64,000 bases of DNA from Desulfobulbaceae bacterium UBA2273 (GTDB lineage: Bacteria; Desulfobacterota; Desulfobulbia; Desulfobulbales; Desulfurivibrionaceae): NCBI GenBank assembly GCA_002347095.1, contig DDWZ01000021.1:54957-118956 (forward strand), given 5' to 3'. Below are positions 7,015 through 16,317 of this stretch, in pieces. Positions within the stretch are counted from its first letter, which is position 1, and each line of letters opens with the position of its first letter. The notes under the pieces were generated by a model. It made no database searches. It was not told where the DNA came from and saw only the letters and a list, made by a program, of their open reading frames with translations. The translations under genes were made by a program, and so were the position numbers.

Positions 7015-8684
7015 AACGCGGTCTTCCGTTCCATGAGGGTGCGCACATAGGCCAAGGTCTGCTCGCTGACGGAATCCCCATCCAGCATCCGGGCAAGTTC
7101 CTGCTCCCGTTTTTCCAAAGAAAGGGGGATGATCGTGGTTTTGGTGCGTGCATCGACCACGGCTTTTTGCACCAGGAAATGCTCGTCGGCCAGGGAAGCA
7201 ATCTGCGGGAGATGGGTAATGCAAAAAACCTGATGATGCCCGGACAGCTCCCGGATCTTCCTGGCCACGGCCTCTGCCGCCTTGCCGCTGATTCCCGCAT
7301 CTATCTCATCGAAAATAACCGTATCGACCTGATCTTTTTGGGCCAGGAGCGTCTTCAATGCCAGCATCAACCGCGACAACTCTCCGCCCGAGGCAACCTT
7401 GGCCAGAGGCTTCGGCTCCTCGCCCTGGTTGGCGGAAAACATGAACTCGGGACGATCCCAGCCAAGCCTGGAAATGCTCCCAAGCTCGCGGTCCGGATCC
7501 TTAAAAAAGATCTCGAAAACAGCCTGCTCAAAACAGAGGGCGGCCAGGGCAGCGCGAATCTTACCGGCCAGCTCCAGTGCCGCTGCCTGTCGGCCCTCGG
7601 AAAGCAAGGCCGCCGCCTCGGCAAGGGCGGTTTCGTTGTGCCGCATTTCTTTCTCCAGGCAAGCCAGCCGTTCGTCCAGCGCCTCAAGTTCCGCCAACTC
7701 CTGTTTGGCCTCCCGGCCAAAAGCAATGACCGCATCAAGCTCGCCGCCATATTTTCTTTTAAGCCGTTGCAACAGGTCAAGACGCGCCGTCACCGCATCG
7801 AGACGCGCCGGGTCGCTGGCAAGGGTCTCCACATAGTTGCGGATTGTCTGGACATGGTCTTCCAGTTGAAAACAATTCCCAGCCACCTCTTCGGCCAGGC
7901 CGGCAAGGCTTGGATCAAAGGCGGCCATCTGCGCCAGGTTTTTACGCGCCACGGAAAGCGGCGTGTTGACCGCCTCCGCCAAAAGATGCCAACTTTTTTT
8001 CCCAAGTCCGATCAGGTCATCGGAGGCCCGCAGCCGGTCACGTTCAAGCAGCAGGGCCACATCTTCGCCGGGGCTGGCCGCAGCCTCTTCAATCTCTTTA
8101 ACCTGGAAGCTGAGAAAGTCCCGGCGCTGCTCCTTGTCCCTCTCCTTGGAAGCAAGGGCCTGATATAACTCCCGGGCTGCCACCCATTTATCATAGCGTT
8201 GGGAAACGGCGAGCCGCTGGGGCCAGAGGCCGCCAACCGCGTCAATGCAATCAAGATGGCTGCGGGGCTGCAACAGTTGCTGGTGATCATGCTGGCTGGC
8301 GACACTGAGCAGGTTTTCCATGACTTCGCCCACTGCCTTGGCCGTGGCCAGGCTGCCGTTCATGAAATACCGGCTGGCGCCTTTTAGGGAAACAACCCTT
8401 TTGACCACCAACTCGGGCTCGGGTTCAAATCCCATCTCCGCCAGCTTTTCCTGGATAATCCCATGCCGGGGATTGAGTTCGAAAAGCGCTTCAACCGTTG
8501 CCGTCTCCGCCCCGCTTCTGATCCAGGTGGCAGCGGCCTTTCCGCCTCCCAGCAGATGAATGGCCTGCAGGATGATGGATTTTCCCGCCCCAGTCTCTCC
8601 GGTAAGAACGGTAAGCCCTTCGGCAAAGGAAACATGCAGTTTCTCGATGAGGGCAAGATTGGTGATAATGAGTTCCTTCAGCAT
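7011..8684 (-). CDS. recN: DNA repair protein RecN
   Basis: This 557-residue SMC-like ATPase has Walker A GETGAGKS at 29-36, a long central coiled-coil region, and the C-terminal signature LSRLMLALK followed by Walker B VIFDEIDAGISG. RecN is a cytoplasmic cohesin-like factor recruited to double-strand breaks, where it aids RecA-dependent repair. Length and domain order are normal. The gene is the first of a two-gene unit with the PP-loop protein, which overlaps its stop. No clear LexA box was recognised upstream. Confidence 0.95.
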   Translation of the reverse strand: MLKELIITNLALIEKLHVSFAEGLTVLTGETGAGKSIILQAIHLLGGGKAAATWIRSGAETATVEALFELNPRHGIIQEKLAEMGFEPEPELVVKRVVSLKGASRYFMNGSLATAKAVGEVMENLLSVASQHDHQQLLQPRSHLDCIDAVGGLWPQRLAVSQRYDKWVAARELYQALASKERDKEQRRDFLSFQVKEIEEAAASPGEDVALLLERDRLRASDDLIGLGKKSWHLLAEAVNTPLSVARKNLAQMAAFDPSLAGLAEEVAGNCFQLEDHVQTIRNYVETLASDPARLDAVTARLDLLQRLKRKYGGELDAVIAFGREAKQELAELEALDERLACLEKEMRHNETALAEAAALLSEGRQAAALELAGKIRAALAALCFEQAVFEIFFKDPDRELGSISRLGWDRPEFMFSANQGEEPKPLAKVASGGELSRLMLALKTLLAQKDQVDTVIFDEIDAGISGKAAEAVARKIRELSGHHQVFCITHLPQIASLADEHFLVQKAVVDARTKTTIIPLSLEKREQELARMLDGDSVSEQTLAYVRTLMERKTAL

Positions 8685-8863
8685 ATGGCTCTCTATACAG
8701 GATTAGGGACTGTTACGGAATACTCTTTCCGCTTCCGGCTCTTTCGCGACGGCCCGTTATGACGGTCACACCATTTCAATAGTGGTTTTTTTTCAGCACA
8801 GGCGTATCCGGGTATTGCAATGATTGAGCTGTCCACAGGGCAGAACGGAACAAATAGTGGCGT

Positions 8864-8894
8864 GAACGACCGTTCGTCATTATAGTAGTATAAT
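8864..8894 (+). promoter_or_regulatory. Candidate promoter -10 with palindrome over the -35 region
   Basis: A perfect 12-base palindrome GAACGACCGTTC-type arm pair (GAACG/CGTTC at 8864-8875) lies where a -35 would sit relative to TATAAT at 8889-8894. There is no good -35 hexamer, which suggests an activated or repressed promoter for the BepA-like protease gene 57 bases downstream. This is inference from spacing only. The rest of 8685-8950 shows nothing else. Confidence 0.3.
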
Positions 8895-8950
8895 TATGTG
8901 GAGATGGACCCCAAACACTTCCTTTAGCGCAGGTCAGCCGAATATCTCAC

Positions 8951-10378
8951 ATGACTCATAACACCACCTTCCAACGCCTCACCGCATACATCGTCTGCGC
9001 TGTTTTCCTGCTCGGCAATCTACCGCTGACACCTTTTTCCCCGCCTCCGGCCCAGGCTTTCAGCATTGGCGAGGAACGGGAGGTGGGCGAGAAGCTCCTC
9101 TCCATCGTCCGCAAGGAATTTACCATTCTTGATGATCCGGACCTTACCGAATATGTCACCAGCCTCGGGCAACAGACCCTGCTACTCGCCGGGCCACAGT
9201 TCTTTGATTATCATTTTTTCATCATCGACAACAAGGAATTCAATGCCTTTGCCGCCCCGTCCGGACTGATTTTTTTCCACTCAGGCCTCATTGACCTGTG
9301 CGAAACGGAAGGCGAACTGGTCAGCGTTCTTGCCCACGAAATCGGCCATGCGGCAAGCCGGCATATCGCCGACCGGATCAGCAAATCAGGCAAACTCAAT
9401 GCCGGCACCACGGCTCTGATGCTGGCAGGACTGCTCCTCGGCCAGGGCGCCCTTTCCCAGGCCCTTGTCACCGGCTCCATGGCCGGCGGCCTTACCGCAA
9501 ACCTCCAATTCAGCCGCGCGGACGAAGAAGAGGCGGATCGGCTGTCCTACAAATGGATGCAAGAAGAACACCGCGATCCGGCGGACATGGTGAACATGCT
9601 CAAAAAAATGCGCCGGGTCAGCCGCTATCACCGCAAACAGGTTCCGACCTACCTCCTCACCCATCCGGAGCCGGAACACAGAATCGGCTACATTGAAGAC
9701 CTCATCCTACAGGATCCGGAGAAAAAAATCCAAGCACGGGACGAGTTCGCCTACCAACGGTTCAAATACAGGGTGCAAACCCTTACCCGGGAAACGCAAT
9801 CGATCCTGCCCATCCTGAAAAACAGGGCGGAAGAGCCGGGCATCCTCCAGGACGACCCCATGGTTTTCTTCGGCCTCTCCCAAGCCTACCTGGCAAGCCG
9901 GGACTACCAAAAGGCTGAAGAGGCGCTCCAAAAGGTCATTGTCCGGTACCCAGACAAGCAGATCCTTAAAACAGATCTCGGCAGATTAAAGCTTGAAGCT
10001 GGAGAAACAAAAGCCGCCCTGGCAATCTTCCAGGAAATACACAGGCAGGATCCCGACGGGGCATACAATGCCTATTATCTTGCCAAGGCCTTGCAACAAG
10101 AGGGAGAATTGGCCCAGGCAGTGCTCATCTATGAAAACTTAAGCGAACGCATGCCGACCTATGCAAAACTCTATCAGGAGATCGGCAGGATCAGGGCGGC
10201 CCTTGGCAACAAAGCACTGGGGCACTACAATCTCGGCCTGTATCATTACTATGAAGGATCAAGCCGCACGGCCCGCTTCCACATCGCCGAGGCGCTTAAA
10301 GGCCTTCCGGAAAAGGATCCTCTCTACACCAAGATACAAGATCTGAAAAATAAAATCGCCCGAATAGAGAAGATGTGA
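8951..10378 (+). CDS. M48 metallopeptidase with TPR domain (BepA/YfgC-like)
   Basis: This 475-residue protein has an N-terminal signal peptide (about 1-36, hydrophobic core IVCAVFLLGNL, cleavage near AQA-F). The M48 zinc-peptidase domain has HEIGH at 129-133, and E192 within DEEEAD is the likely third ligand. A C-terminal run of TPR-like helices spans about residues 290-470. This is the architecture of BepA, a periplasmic protease/chaperone that supports outer-membrane protein assembly, especially LptD, and degrades stalled precursors. An LptE gene elsewhere in the window fits an LPS outer membrane. The gene stands alone between divergent or convergent neighbours. Confidence 0.88.
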   Translation: MTHNTTFQRLTAYIVCAVFLLGNLPLTPFSPPPAQAFSIGEEREVGEKLLSIVRKEFTILDDPDLTEYVTSLGQQTLLLAGPQFFDYHFFIIDNKEFNAFAAPSGLIFFHSGLIDLCETEGELVSVLAHEIGHAASRHIADRISKSGKLNAGTTALMLAGLLLGQGALSQALVTGSMAGGLTANLQFSRADEEEADRLSYKWMQEEHRDPADMVNMLKKMRRVSRYHRKQVPTYLLTHPEPEHRIGYIEDLILQDPEKKIQARDEFAYQRFKYRVQTLTRETQSILPILKNRAEEPGILQDDPMVFFGLSQAYLASRDYQKAEEALQKVIVRYPDKQILKTDLGRLKLEAGETKAALAIFQEIHRQDPDGAYNAYYLAKALQQEGELAQAVLIYENLSERMPTYAKLYQEIGRIRAALGNKALGHYNLGLYHYYEGSSRTARFHIAEALKGLPEKDPLYTKIQDLKNKIARIEKM

Positions 10379-10434
10379 GCACCGGAAACAATTCTGCGTG
10401 ACGCCGGGAAAGAAGCAGGGGATCAGAGCAATGG

Positions 10435-12000
10435 TTATTGCTTGCGGCTGCGGAGTTTGCGGATCGCCATCACCGCGAAATCACGGAATAACCGGGTGGC
10501 CTTGATCCGGTTTGAATCGAGTTTTGGCCGGCCTTTTTTTCGATCAAGATAGATTAGGCCGATGGGCTTGTCATCCAGGCAGATGGGAAAAAGATATACG
10601 GTCCGGTCTTTCACGAAAAACTTAAGGCTCTCGGGAAAAGCGTCCGGAGCATTGGCTGGAATGGCCATATCCTTGCACGCCTTGAGAGACTTGGGAATGA
10701 TATACTCACTCGGGGCAAGGTCGTGCTCGAATCGAGCGATTCCGGCCGGATCGATATCACCCAGGCCAAAACGGCCGACCAAAACCCGGCGCGTTGGTTG
10801 CACGCTGATCACGGCCAGGAGCACCCGATCAAAGCCAATGCCACGGTAGAGCCCCTCCAGCAGGTTAATGTAAAAATCATTGAGATTGAAAGGGCCCATC
10901 AGCGTTTCGGTGATGTCATGGATAAAATCGTTGATGGATTTATCCGGGCTGACCGGCAATTCATCCAGCTCTTGGATGAATTGCTCTTCCAGGACCTCCC
11001 CTCCTGCCCTGACGGGCTCCTCCCCACTCTCCGCCTTTTCGCTTTTTGCCTTTTTCTTCCGTGCGGCTTTTGGATCTTTGATCGCCTCTTCAAGGCCCCG
11101 CAACCGGCTGCGCATTTTCAGCTTGGAAAGACCGTAGCGAATGGACTCTGAAATGTCCTCCGAGGCATCGACCGTTCTGTTGACCCGCTCCACAGCCTCT
11201 TCCGTGCTTAAGGAGAGCATCTCGCCGAACTGGCGAATGAGCCCGTCGATATCCCTTTCCTCACAGACATACTCAATGAGTTTATTGGAAAAATTCGCGA
11301 CATTCTTCAGATAACCCAGGGTATCGTAAGTGTTCTGAGGCTCCGAGGGGTTGGGGTTCATGGCGGCGCACACCTTGTCGGACAAATTCCAGAAGGTTGC
11401 CACTTCGACACCTATCTGGTCAAAGGTCAACCCCTCGAGAATTTGCCGGGTAGCGGCGTCCTCGGACATGCCGCCGGCCACCTTTTCCTCGATCTCCCGG
11501 GAGATTTCCGGCATGTAGATGCAAACGATAATCTTGCCGAGATTATGGAGAAGGGCGCAAATAAAAGCTTCTTCCGGCACGATGTTGAGGTTTTTCTCAA
11601 CCGCCAGATCACGGGCCTGCAGAGCGCTCAAAAAAGAGCGGGTGAGAAGTTTGCTGATCCCCTCTTTTTCGACGCCGTTTTTGACAAAATCCTCAAACAG
11701 GGCGATGCCGGTGGCAAGATCGCGAACCGCGTCAAACCCGATGATGGTCACGGCCCTGGAGATGGAATTGACCGGACGGCCGAGGGAATAGAAGGCGGAA
11801 TTGACCACCTGCAATACTTTGTTGGTAAGGGAGTAATCCTTAAGGATAACCTTGGAAAGCTCGTAGCCCGCGCTCTGGCTGCTGTGGGTCAGGGCAATCA
11901 GTTCCTGGACATTATGGGACATGGCCGGGAGTTCGCCCATGTTCATTTTTGCAAATATTTCAGCAAGTTTTCCGCTTGACGGCGGCGAGGTCTCAGTCAT
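10435..12000 (-). CDS. HDOD-domain signalling protein with C-terminal GAF-like region
   Basis: This 521-residue protein has an HDOD domain in its first half (about 20-220). The HD-type histidines are partly retained, as in CALLHNLGK, and the NSAFYSLGRPV...AVTIIGF stretch is typical of the family. A Lys/Glu-rich linker (KAARKKKAKSEKAE) follows, then a C-terminal domain (about 360-515) resembling GAF sensors, ending in FPICLDDKPIGLIYLD. HDOD proteins act in c-di-GMP or stress signalling, motility and adhesion, usually without enzymatic activity. The start at 12000 is chosen because AGGA lies 6 bases upstream; a GTG four codons earlier lacks a site. Confidence 0.82.
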   Translation of the reverse strand: MTETSPPSSGKLAEIFAKMNMGELPAMSHNVQELIALTHSSQSAGYELSKVILKDYSLTNKVLQVVNSAFYSLGRPVNSISRAVTIIGFDAVRDLATGIALFEDFVKNGVEKEGISKLLTRSFLSALQARDLAVEKNLNIVPEEAFICALLHNLGKIIVCIYMPEISREIEEKVAGGMSEDAATRQILEGLTFDQIGVEVATFWNLSDKVCAAMNPNPSEPQNTYDTLGYLKNVANFSNKLIEYVCEERDIDGLIRQFGEMLSLSTEEAVERVNRTVDASEDISESIRYGLSKLKMRSRLRGLEEAIKDPKAARKKKAKSEKAESGEEPVRAGGEVLEEQFIQELDELPVSPDKSINDFIHDITETLMGPFNLNDFYINLLEGLYRGIGFDRVLLAVISVQPTRRVLVGRFGLGDIDPAGIARFEHDLAPSEYIIPKSLKACKDMAIPANAPDAFPESLKFFVKDRTVYLFPICLDDKPIGLIYLDRKKGRPKLDSNRIKATRLFRDFAVMAIRKLRSRKQ

Positions 12001-12307
12001 GTTTTCCTGCACCCACCCAAAAGTGAAACAACCAGCCCCCGCATCATTCCTCGCCTCTAACTTACCATTATAACTATAGAATATTTACAAAAAAATCCAC
12101 AGCACTAACGTTTTTTTATTACACCCTACTGTGATATATGATACGGTCATAACAGGCAAGTTAATTTCATGCAACTTTCTGATATAGTTATGACAAATAG
12201 TTGAGTCAGCCGTTTTACCAAAACCACGGAGCATCCGTATTGTCATGTTTCCGCATGGACGGATTCGGGCAAATTACTGACAAAAAATGCACTCCCGGGA
12301 AAAGACG
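12001..12307. other. Divergent intergenic region, HDOD / FHA genes
   Basis: This 307-base AT-rich stretch between divergent genes should contain both promoters. A minus-strand TATAAT at 12067-12072 and a plus-strand TATAGT at 12183-12188 are candidate -10 boxes. Neither has a convincing -35. No small gene or RNA was recognised. Confidence 0.4.
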
Positions 12308-13060
12308 ATGATGCAGGACGGAACGATCAATCTTGAGGATTACACCAAATCGGATTGGACCATTACGCTCAATGACCGGGTTATCACAAGCTTCACTACC
12401 CACGAAGGAAGCAAGCTCATTATCGGCCGCAGCCCCGATGCGGATGTGGTCATCGACAATACGGCCATCTCCAGGCACCACTCTTCCCTTGAGCTACGCG
12501 ATGGCCGCCATTACCTGGCAGACCTGAAAAGCACCAACGGCACCACGGTCAATGGAAAAAAGATTGCATCCAAGGTTCCGATCAGCAATAAAGACGTTAT
12601 TTTCATCGGGAAATTCCGCTTGATCCAGGCAGCGGCGGATGAACAGCATGCTTCGTCATCCTACGCCACTGCCATGGATATTGATGACGAGGCAACGGTT
12701 TTTGTCAGCTCTCCGCGGCAGCAGGCCGCAGCCCAACCCGGCCAGGCCACGACACCTTCCACAACAACCGAGATTTACAGGCTCACGGTAATTGAAGGCA
12801 GCGCCTCGCCTGCCTCCCTCTCCCTTGACGGAAAAAGCAGCGTAAAAATCGGCAAGGATCCGTCCTGCGACATGATTATCTCCGGCTGGCTTGTCGGCAA
12901 GCCCCAATGCTATGTGGTAAGCAAAAAAGACAAATATTTCATAGTGCCCCAGAGAGCATGGGCGAACACCAAGCTCAACGATGTCATCATCAAAGAAGAA
13001 CGCCTCTTGCGCAAAGGCGATATCATCCAAATCAAGAGTGTGAAAATCAGGTTCGACTAA
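12308..13060 (+). CDS. Double FHA-domain protein
   Basis: This 250-residue protein contains two forkhead-associated domains. The first (about 25-105) has the phosphothreonine-binding signature GRSPDADVVI...SRHHSSL...LKSTNGTTVNG. The second (about 160-250) is more degenerate, with IGKDPSCDMI and WANTKLND. A Thr/Ser/Ala-rich linker lies between them and contains many potential phosphorylation sites (EATVFVSS, TTPSTTTE). FHA domains recruit proteins phosphorylated on threonine. The Ser/Thr kinase and PP2C phosphatase genes follow directly (8- and 34-base gaps), so this protein is probably both substrate and reader of that kinase. The start at 12308 is preferred over 12287 for its GGGAAAAG site. 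Confidence 0.88.
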   Translation: MMQDGTINLEDYTKSDWTITLNDRVITSFTTHEGSKLIIGRSPDADVVIDNTAISRHHSSLELRDGRHYLADLKSTNGTTVNGKKIASKVPISNKDVIFIGKFRLIQAAADEQHASSSYATAMDIDDEATVFVSSPRQQAAAQPGQATTPSTTTEIYRLTVIEGSASPASLSLDGKSSVKIGKDPSCDMIISGWLVGKPQCYVVSKKDKYFIVPQRAWANTKLNDVIIKEERLLRKGDIIQIKSVKIRFD

Positions 13061-13068
13061 TCTCCCGG

Positions 13069-15507
13069 ATGCTTTCTCGACTCCTTGATCACATACACAG
13101 GTGGAAAAAAGGCGCTCCCTCAGGCATTACCGGGGAACCATCCGCCCAAAAACCGCCCCCCCAAAAACCTGCTGAAAATCCGCAGGTGCCCGTCTGGTCC
13201 CCTGGCGACACCATCCTTAACCGGTACCATATTGAACAGGTTATGTCGGGGTCCATGGGAAATGTTTACATCTCCGAGCATCTCGGCTGGAAAATAAAGG
13301 TTGCCATCAAAGCTCCCCGGCCTGAAGTGCTTGCGGACCGTGAAGGCATGAGCCGGATACTTAAAGAAGCCAACGGCTGGGTCCGAATGGGCATGCATCC
13401 CAATGTTGCCTCCTGTTTTTATGTTCTGGCCATCAACAAAATCCCCCATCTCTTTATTGAATTTATCGATGGGGGGAATCTTTCCGAATGGATCAAGGCC
13501 GGTCGATGCAGAAATCTCCGCACCGCCCTCTCTCTTGCCATTCAATTCTGTCACGGCATGGAATTTACCCACCAGCGCGGCATTATCCATCGCGATATCA
13601 AGCCCCAGAATATCCTGATCACCAAGAACTCCCTGCTGAAGATAACCGATTTCGGCATCCTCCTTGCCCACGGAGATGCCGAAACAGGCGATGGCCTGGC
13701 GCCAGGCGCCGACCCGGCAGATCACGAAGCGACCATCGGTTTTAGGGGAACCCTCGGCTACGCCTCCCCGGAACAACTGCGCGATGCCCACACCGTTGAC
13801 CTGCGAACGGACATTTTCTCTTTCGGCCTCTGCCTCTGGGTCATGCTCTGCGGCAAAAAGCCATTTATCAACAATGCGCTGAAACATAAAATACCCAACC
13901 CGACGCCGGTGGCGCCGGACATTAAATTTTCCAAGGCGCTCAAGGATGTCTTGCGCAAAAGCGTTGCCTACAATCCCGACGACCGCTATGCCAATTTTGC
14001 CGAAATGCGGGCGGCCCTCAACGAAGCGTATACCGCTGCCTTTAACACCGCCTGCCCCTACGCGGAGCTCAGCAATATCGATCTCAGGGCGGACAGCCTG
14101 AACAACAGAGCCGTCTCCCTTTTTGAGCTTGGGGAGATCAAAGAAGCTGCCGCCTGCCTCAACAAAACCCTTGAAATCAACGAGATGCTTCCCGAAGCCG
14201 TGTACAATATGATCTTGCTCAACTGGCGCTCAGGGGCAAAAGCCACAAAAATTATTCGCCAGATCGAAACCGCCAAAAAACGTGGGGCGACAACCCCCTG
14301 GCTCACCGAAATGGAGGGCGCGGTCAAACGCAGCATGGTGGAGGACAAGGGCGATCCTGCCAAGCAGCAGTATCCGGAATTTCGCCTGTGCCTCCCCAAA
14401 AATTCCCTGGAAGTTTTTCGCGAAGGCCAGCTTCACCTCTCCGTGCAGCGCAATATCCTCGACCATCTGGATAATAAACGCTATGGCCCCTGCCATGATA
14501 TCCTGATGACGGCCTGGAAAAACAGCAGCTACAAAAAAGACAAGATCTTCAACATGGTCTACCACCGGCTGTTGCTGGTGGGGACAAAAAAGAAGGTGCT
14601 GGGAGTCCAGCGCTTCCTGACCCTGAAAGGCGATGAGGGCCCGACCAAGCATCTTGCCCATATCCCGAACACAAAAAAGTTTGTTGCCGCCGGGCCGGAA
14701 GGCAAAATAGTCCTCCACGACCTGGGCACCGCCTCACATCAAAGCATTGTCTTGGCAAAAGAGGGCAGCGCCATTTCAGCCCTGGCCATCTGCCCGCTGG
14801 GCAAATACATCGCCGTGGGGGCTCAGGATGGCACTGTGTGCCTGTTTTCCACAAAAACCGGCAAGCAGGAATCGAAGACCGTCACCCACAACGGCCCGGT
14901 GCACGCCCTGGCCTTTAACGAAAATGGCCGCCACCTTGCCTCTGGCGGGGCGGACGGGATCATGAAGATACGCAAGCTTGGCACCGGGCCGGAAATGACA
15001 ACCTCCATCAAGGAAGGTGGTTCCGTCCGCGCCATTATCTATACCGCCAGCGGCTTGAACCTGATAACCGGAAGCGAAGACGGCTCCGTCCGCTTCTGGG
15101 ACGCCAACGGAAAAGAATGCACAAGGATCATCGAAGCCCATGCCATGCCGGTTATCTCCCTGGCAAATTCGCTTGATGGCCAACGCTTCATCTCGGCCGG
15201 CACCGACCGGCATTTAAAAGTATGGGAACACACTACCGGCCGTTGCCTCAAATCGATCAAGGCGCACGACGAAACCATTTCTTCCGCCTTGTTTCTCCAG
15301 GACAACCAGACCCTGATCTCCGGCTGTGAAGATGACATCATCAAGCTCTGGGACAGCAACAGCGGCGAATGCTTGGCCGTTCTTGACGGCAGGGGCGACG
15401 GCATTTACAGCCTTGCCCACGGGCCTAAGCCCCACACCTTTCTTTCCGGAAGAAAAGATGGGGCCATTGTGTTCTGGATGGTCATCTACCAACTGCATTT
15501 TGAGTAA
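13069..15507 (+). CDS. Ser/Thr protein kinase with TPR-like linker and seven-bladed WD40 propeller
   Basis: This 812-residue protein has an N-terminal eukaryotic-like kinase domain (about 50-320). Ion-pair lysine K81 lies in VAIK, HRD is at 174-176, DFG begins at D194, and YASPEQL is the activation-segment anchor. The glycine loop is unusual: the first Gly is replaced (VMSGSMGNVY). Helical TPR-like repeats follow (about 350-420), with a conserved LNNRAVSLFELGE motif. The C-terminus (about 525-812) carries seven WD40-type blades, seen as recurring strand endings such as SEDGSVRFWD and CEDDIIKLWD. No transmembrane helix is evident, so it is probably cytoplasmic. It likely acts with the FHA protein and PP2C phosphatase as a phosphothreonine switch. 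Confidence 0.9.
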   Translation: MLSRLLDHIHRWKKGAPSGITGEPSAQKPPPQKPAENPQVPVWSPGDTILNRYHIEQVMSGSMGNVYISEHLGWKIKVAIKAPRPEVLADREGMSRILKEANGWVRMGMHPNVASCFYVLAINKIPHLFIEFIDGGNLSEWIKAGRCRNLRTALSLAIQFCHGMEFTHQRGIIHRDIKPQNILITKNSLLKITDFGILLAHGDAETGDGLAPGADPADHEATIGFRGTLGYASPEQLRDAHTVDLRTDIFSFGLCLWVMLCGKKPFINNALKHKIPNPTPVAPDIKFSKALKDVLRKSVAYNPDDRYANFAEMRAALNEAYTAAFNTACPYAELSNIDLRADSLNNRAVSLFELGEIKEAAACLNKTLEINEMLPEAVYNMILLNWRSGAKATKIIRQIETAKKRGATTPWLTEMEGAVKRSMVEDKGDPAKQQYPEFRLCLPKNSLEVFREGQLHLSVQRNILDHLDNKRYGPCHDILMTAWKNSSYKKDKIFNMVYHRLLLVGTKKKVLGVQRFLTLKGDEGPTKHLAHIPNTKKFVAAGPEGKIVLHDLGTASHQSIVLAKEGSAISALAICPLGKYIAVGAQDGTVCLFSTKTGKQESKTVTHNGPVHALAFNENGRHLASGGADGIMKIRKLGTGPEMTTSIKEGGSVRAIIYTASGLNLITGSEDGSVRFWDANGKECTRIIEAHAMPVISLANSLDGQRFISAGTDRHLKVWEHTTGRCLKSIKAHDETISSALFLQDNQTLISGCEDDIIKLWDSNSGECLAVLDGRGDGIYSLAHGPKPHTFLSGRKDGAIVFWMVIYQLHFE

Positions 15508-15541
15508 TTTCCCCGGCCGGGAAAACAACGGAACGCACACG

Positions 15542-16306
15542 ATGTTCGGTTTTTTAAGGAAAATATTTAAAAGCACGCAAAGGAATATTTCGTTTTATGG
15601 CCGCACGGACACTGGAATGGTCCGCGACCATAACGAAGACAGCTTTTGTTCCTTGCGCAACCGGCGCCTGTTCGTCGTGGCCGATGGCATGGGCGGCCAC
15701 AATGCCGGAGAGGTCGCCAGCCGCCTGGCCATCGAATCGCTGCTCGAATTCCTCTCGGAAGAAAAAATCCGGGAGATCCGAGGCAACGACGAGGCAATCC
15801 ACCAGAGTATGCTGGACGCCTTCACGCATGCCAACCAGGCAGTAATGGCCAAAGCCGCCACCGATGAAACCATGCAGGGCATGGGCTGCACCATGGTCGC
15901 CTGCCTTCTTGACGAAAACCGGCTCCATACCTGCCACGTTGGGGATGCCCGCTGTTATATCTCCGAAAAGAGCAGCCTGCGGCAGATCACCACGGATCAC
16001 ACCTCGGTGACTTACATCAACAGAACCGACGCCAGCAACAACGTGGTCCGGATTCCCCGCAGCGTGGTAACCAGGGCCATCGGCTTTCATTCCCAGGAAG
16101 GCCCGGAATACCACAAAACCATCCTGCGGCCGGGCTGCAGAATCCTGCTTTGTTCCGATGGGTTGTGGAACATGGTTGACCACACCCGGATCGAGCAGAT
16201 CCTCCTCAATGCCCCCACCCCGGAAAACGCCAGTGAAACCCTGGTCACGGCAGCCAATGAGCAAGGCGGACGCGACAACATCACCGCCTTGGTAATCTTT
16301 TATTAG
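15542..16306 (+). CDS. PP2C-family protein phosphatase
   Basis: This 254-residue protein shows the bacterial PP2C (Stp1/PppA) motifs in order: TDTGMVRDHNEDSF, ADGMGGHNAGEVAS, the GDARCY motif, LLCSDGLW, and the terminal GGRDNITALVIF. The conserved aspartates bind two manganese or magnesium ions for dephosphorylation of phospho-Ser/Thr. A short basic N-terminus (LRKIFKSTQRN) precedes the domain. It lies 34 bases behind the kinase gene and presumably reverses its action. The start at 15542 is chosen for domain fit; the in-frame extension upstream overlaps the kinase gene. Confidence 0.93.
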   Translation: MFGFLRKIFKSTQRNISFYGRTDTGMVRDHNEDSFCSLRNRRLFVVADGMGGHNAGEVASRLAIESLLEFLSEEKIREIRGNDEAIHQSMLDAFTHANQAVMAKAATDETMQGMGCTMVACLLDENRLHTCHVGDARCYISEKSSLRQITTDHTSVTYINRTDASNNVVRIPRSVVTRAIGFHSQEGPEYHKTILRPGCRILLCSDGLWNMVDHTRIEQILLNAPTPENASETLVTAANEQGGRDNITALVIFY

Positions 16307-16317
16307 AAAGAGAGACA

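Noticed and set aside
6175..7050. 291-codon plus-strand frame across the PP-loop gene
   Set aside because: Antisense to a gene with a clear SGGLDS motif; no homology pattern of its own.
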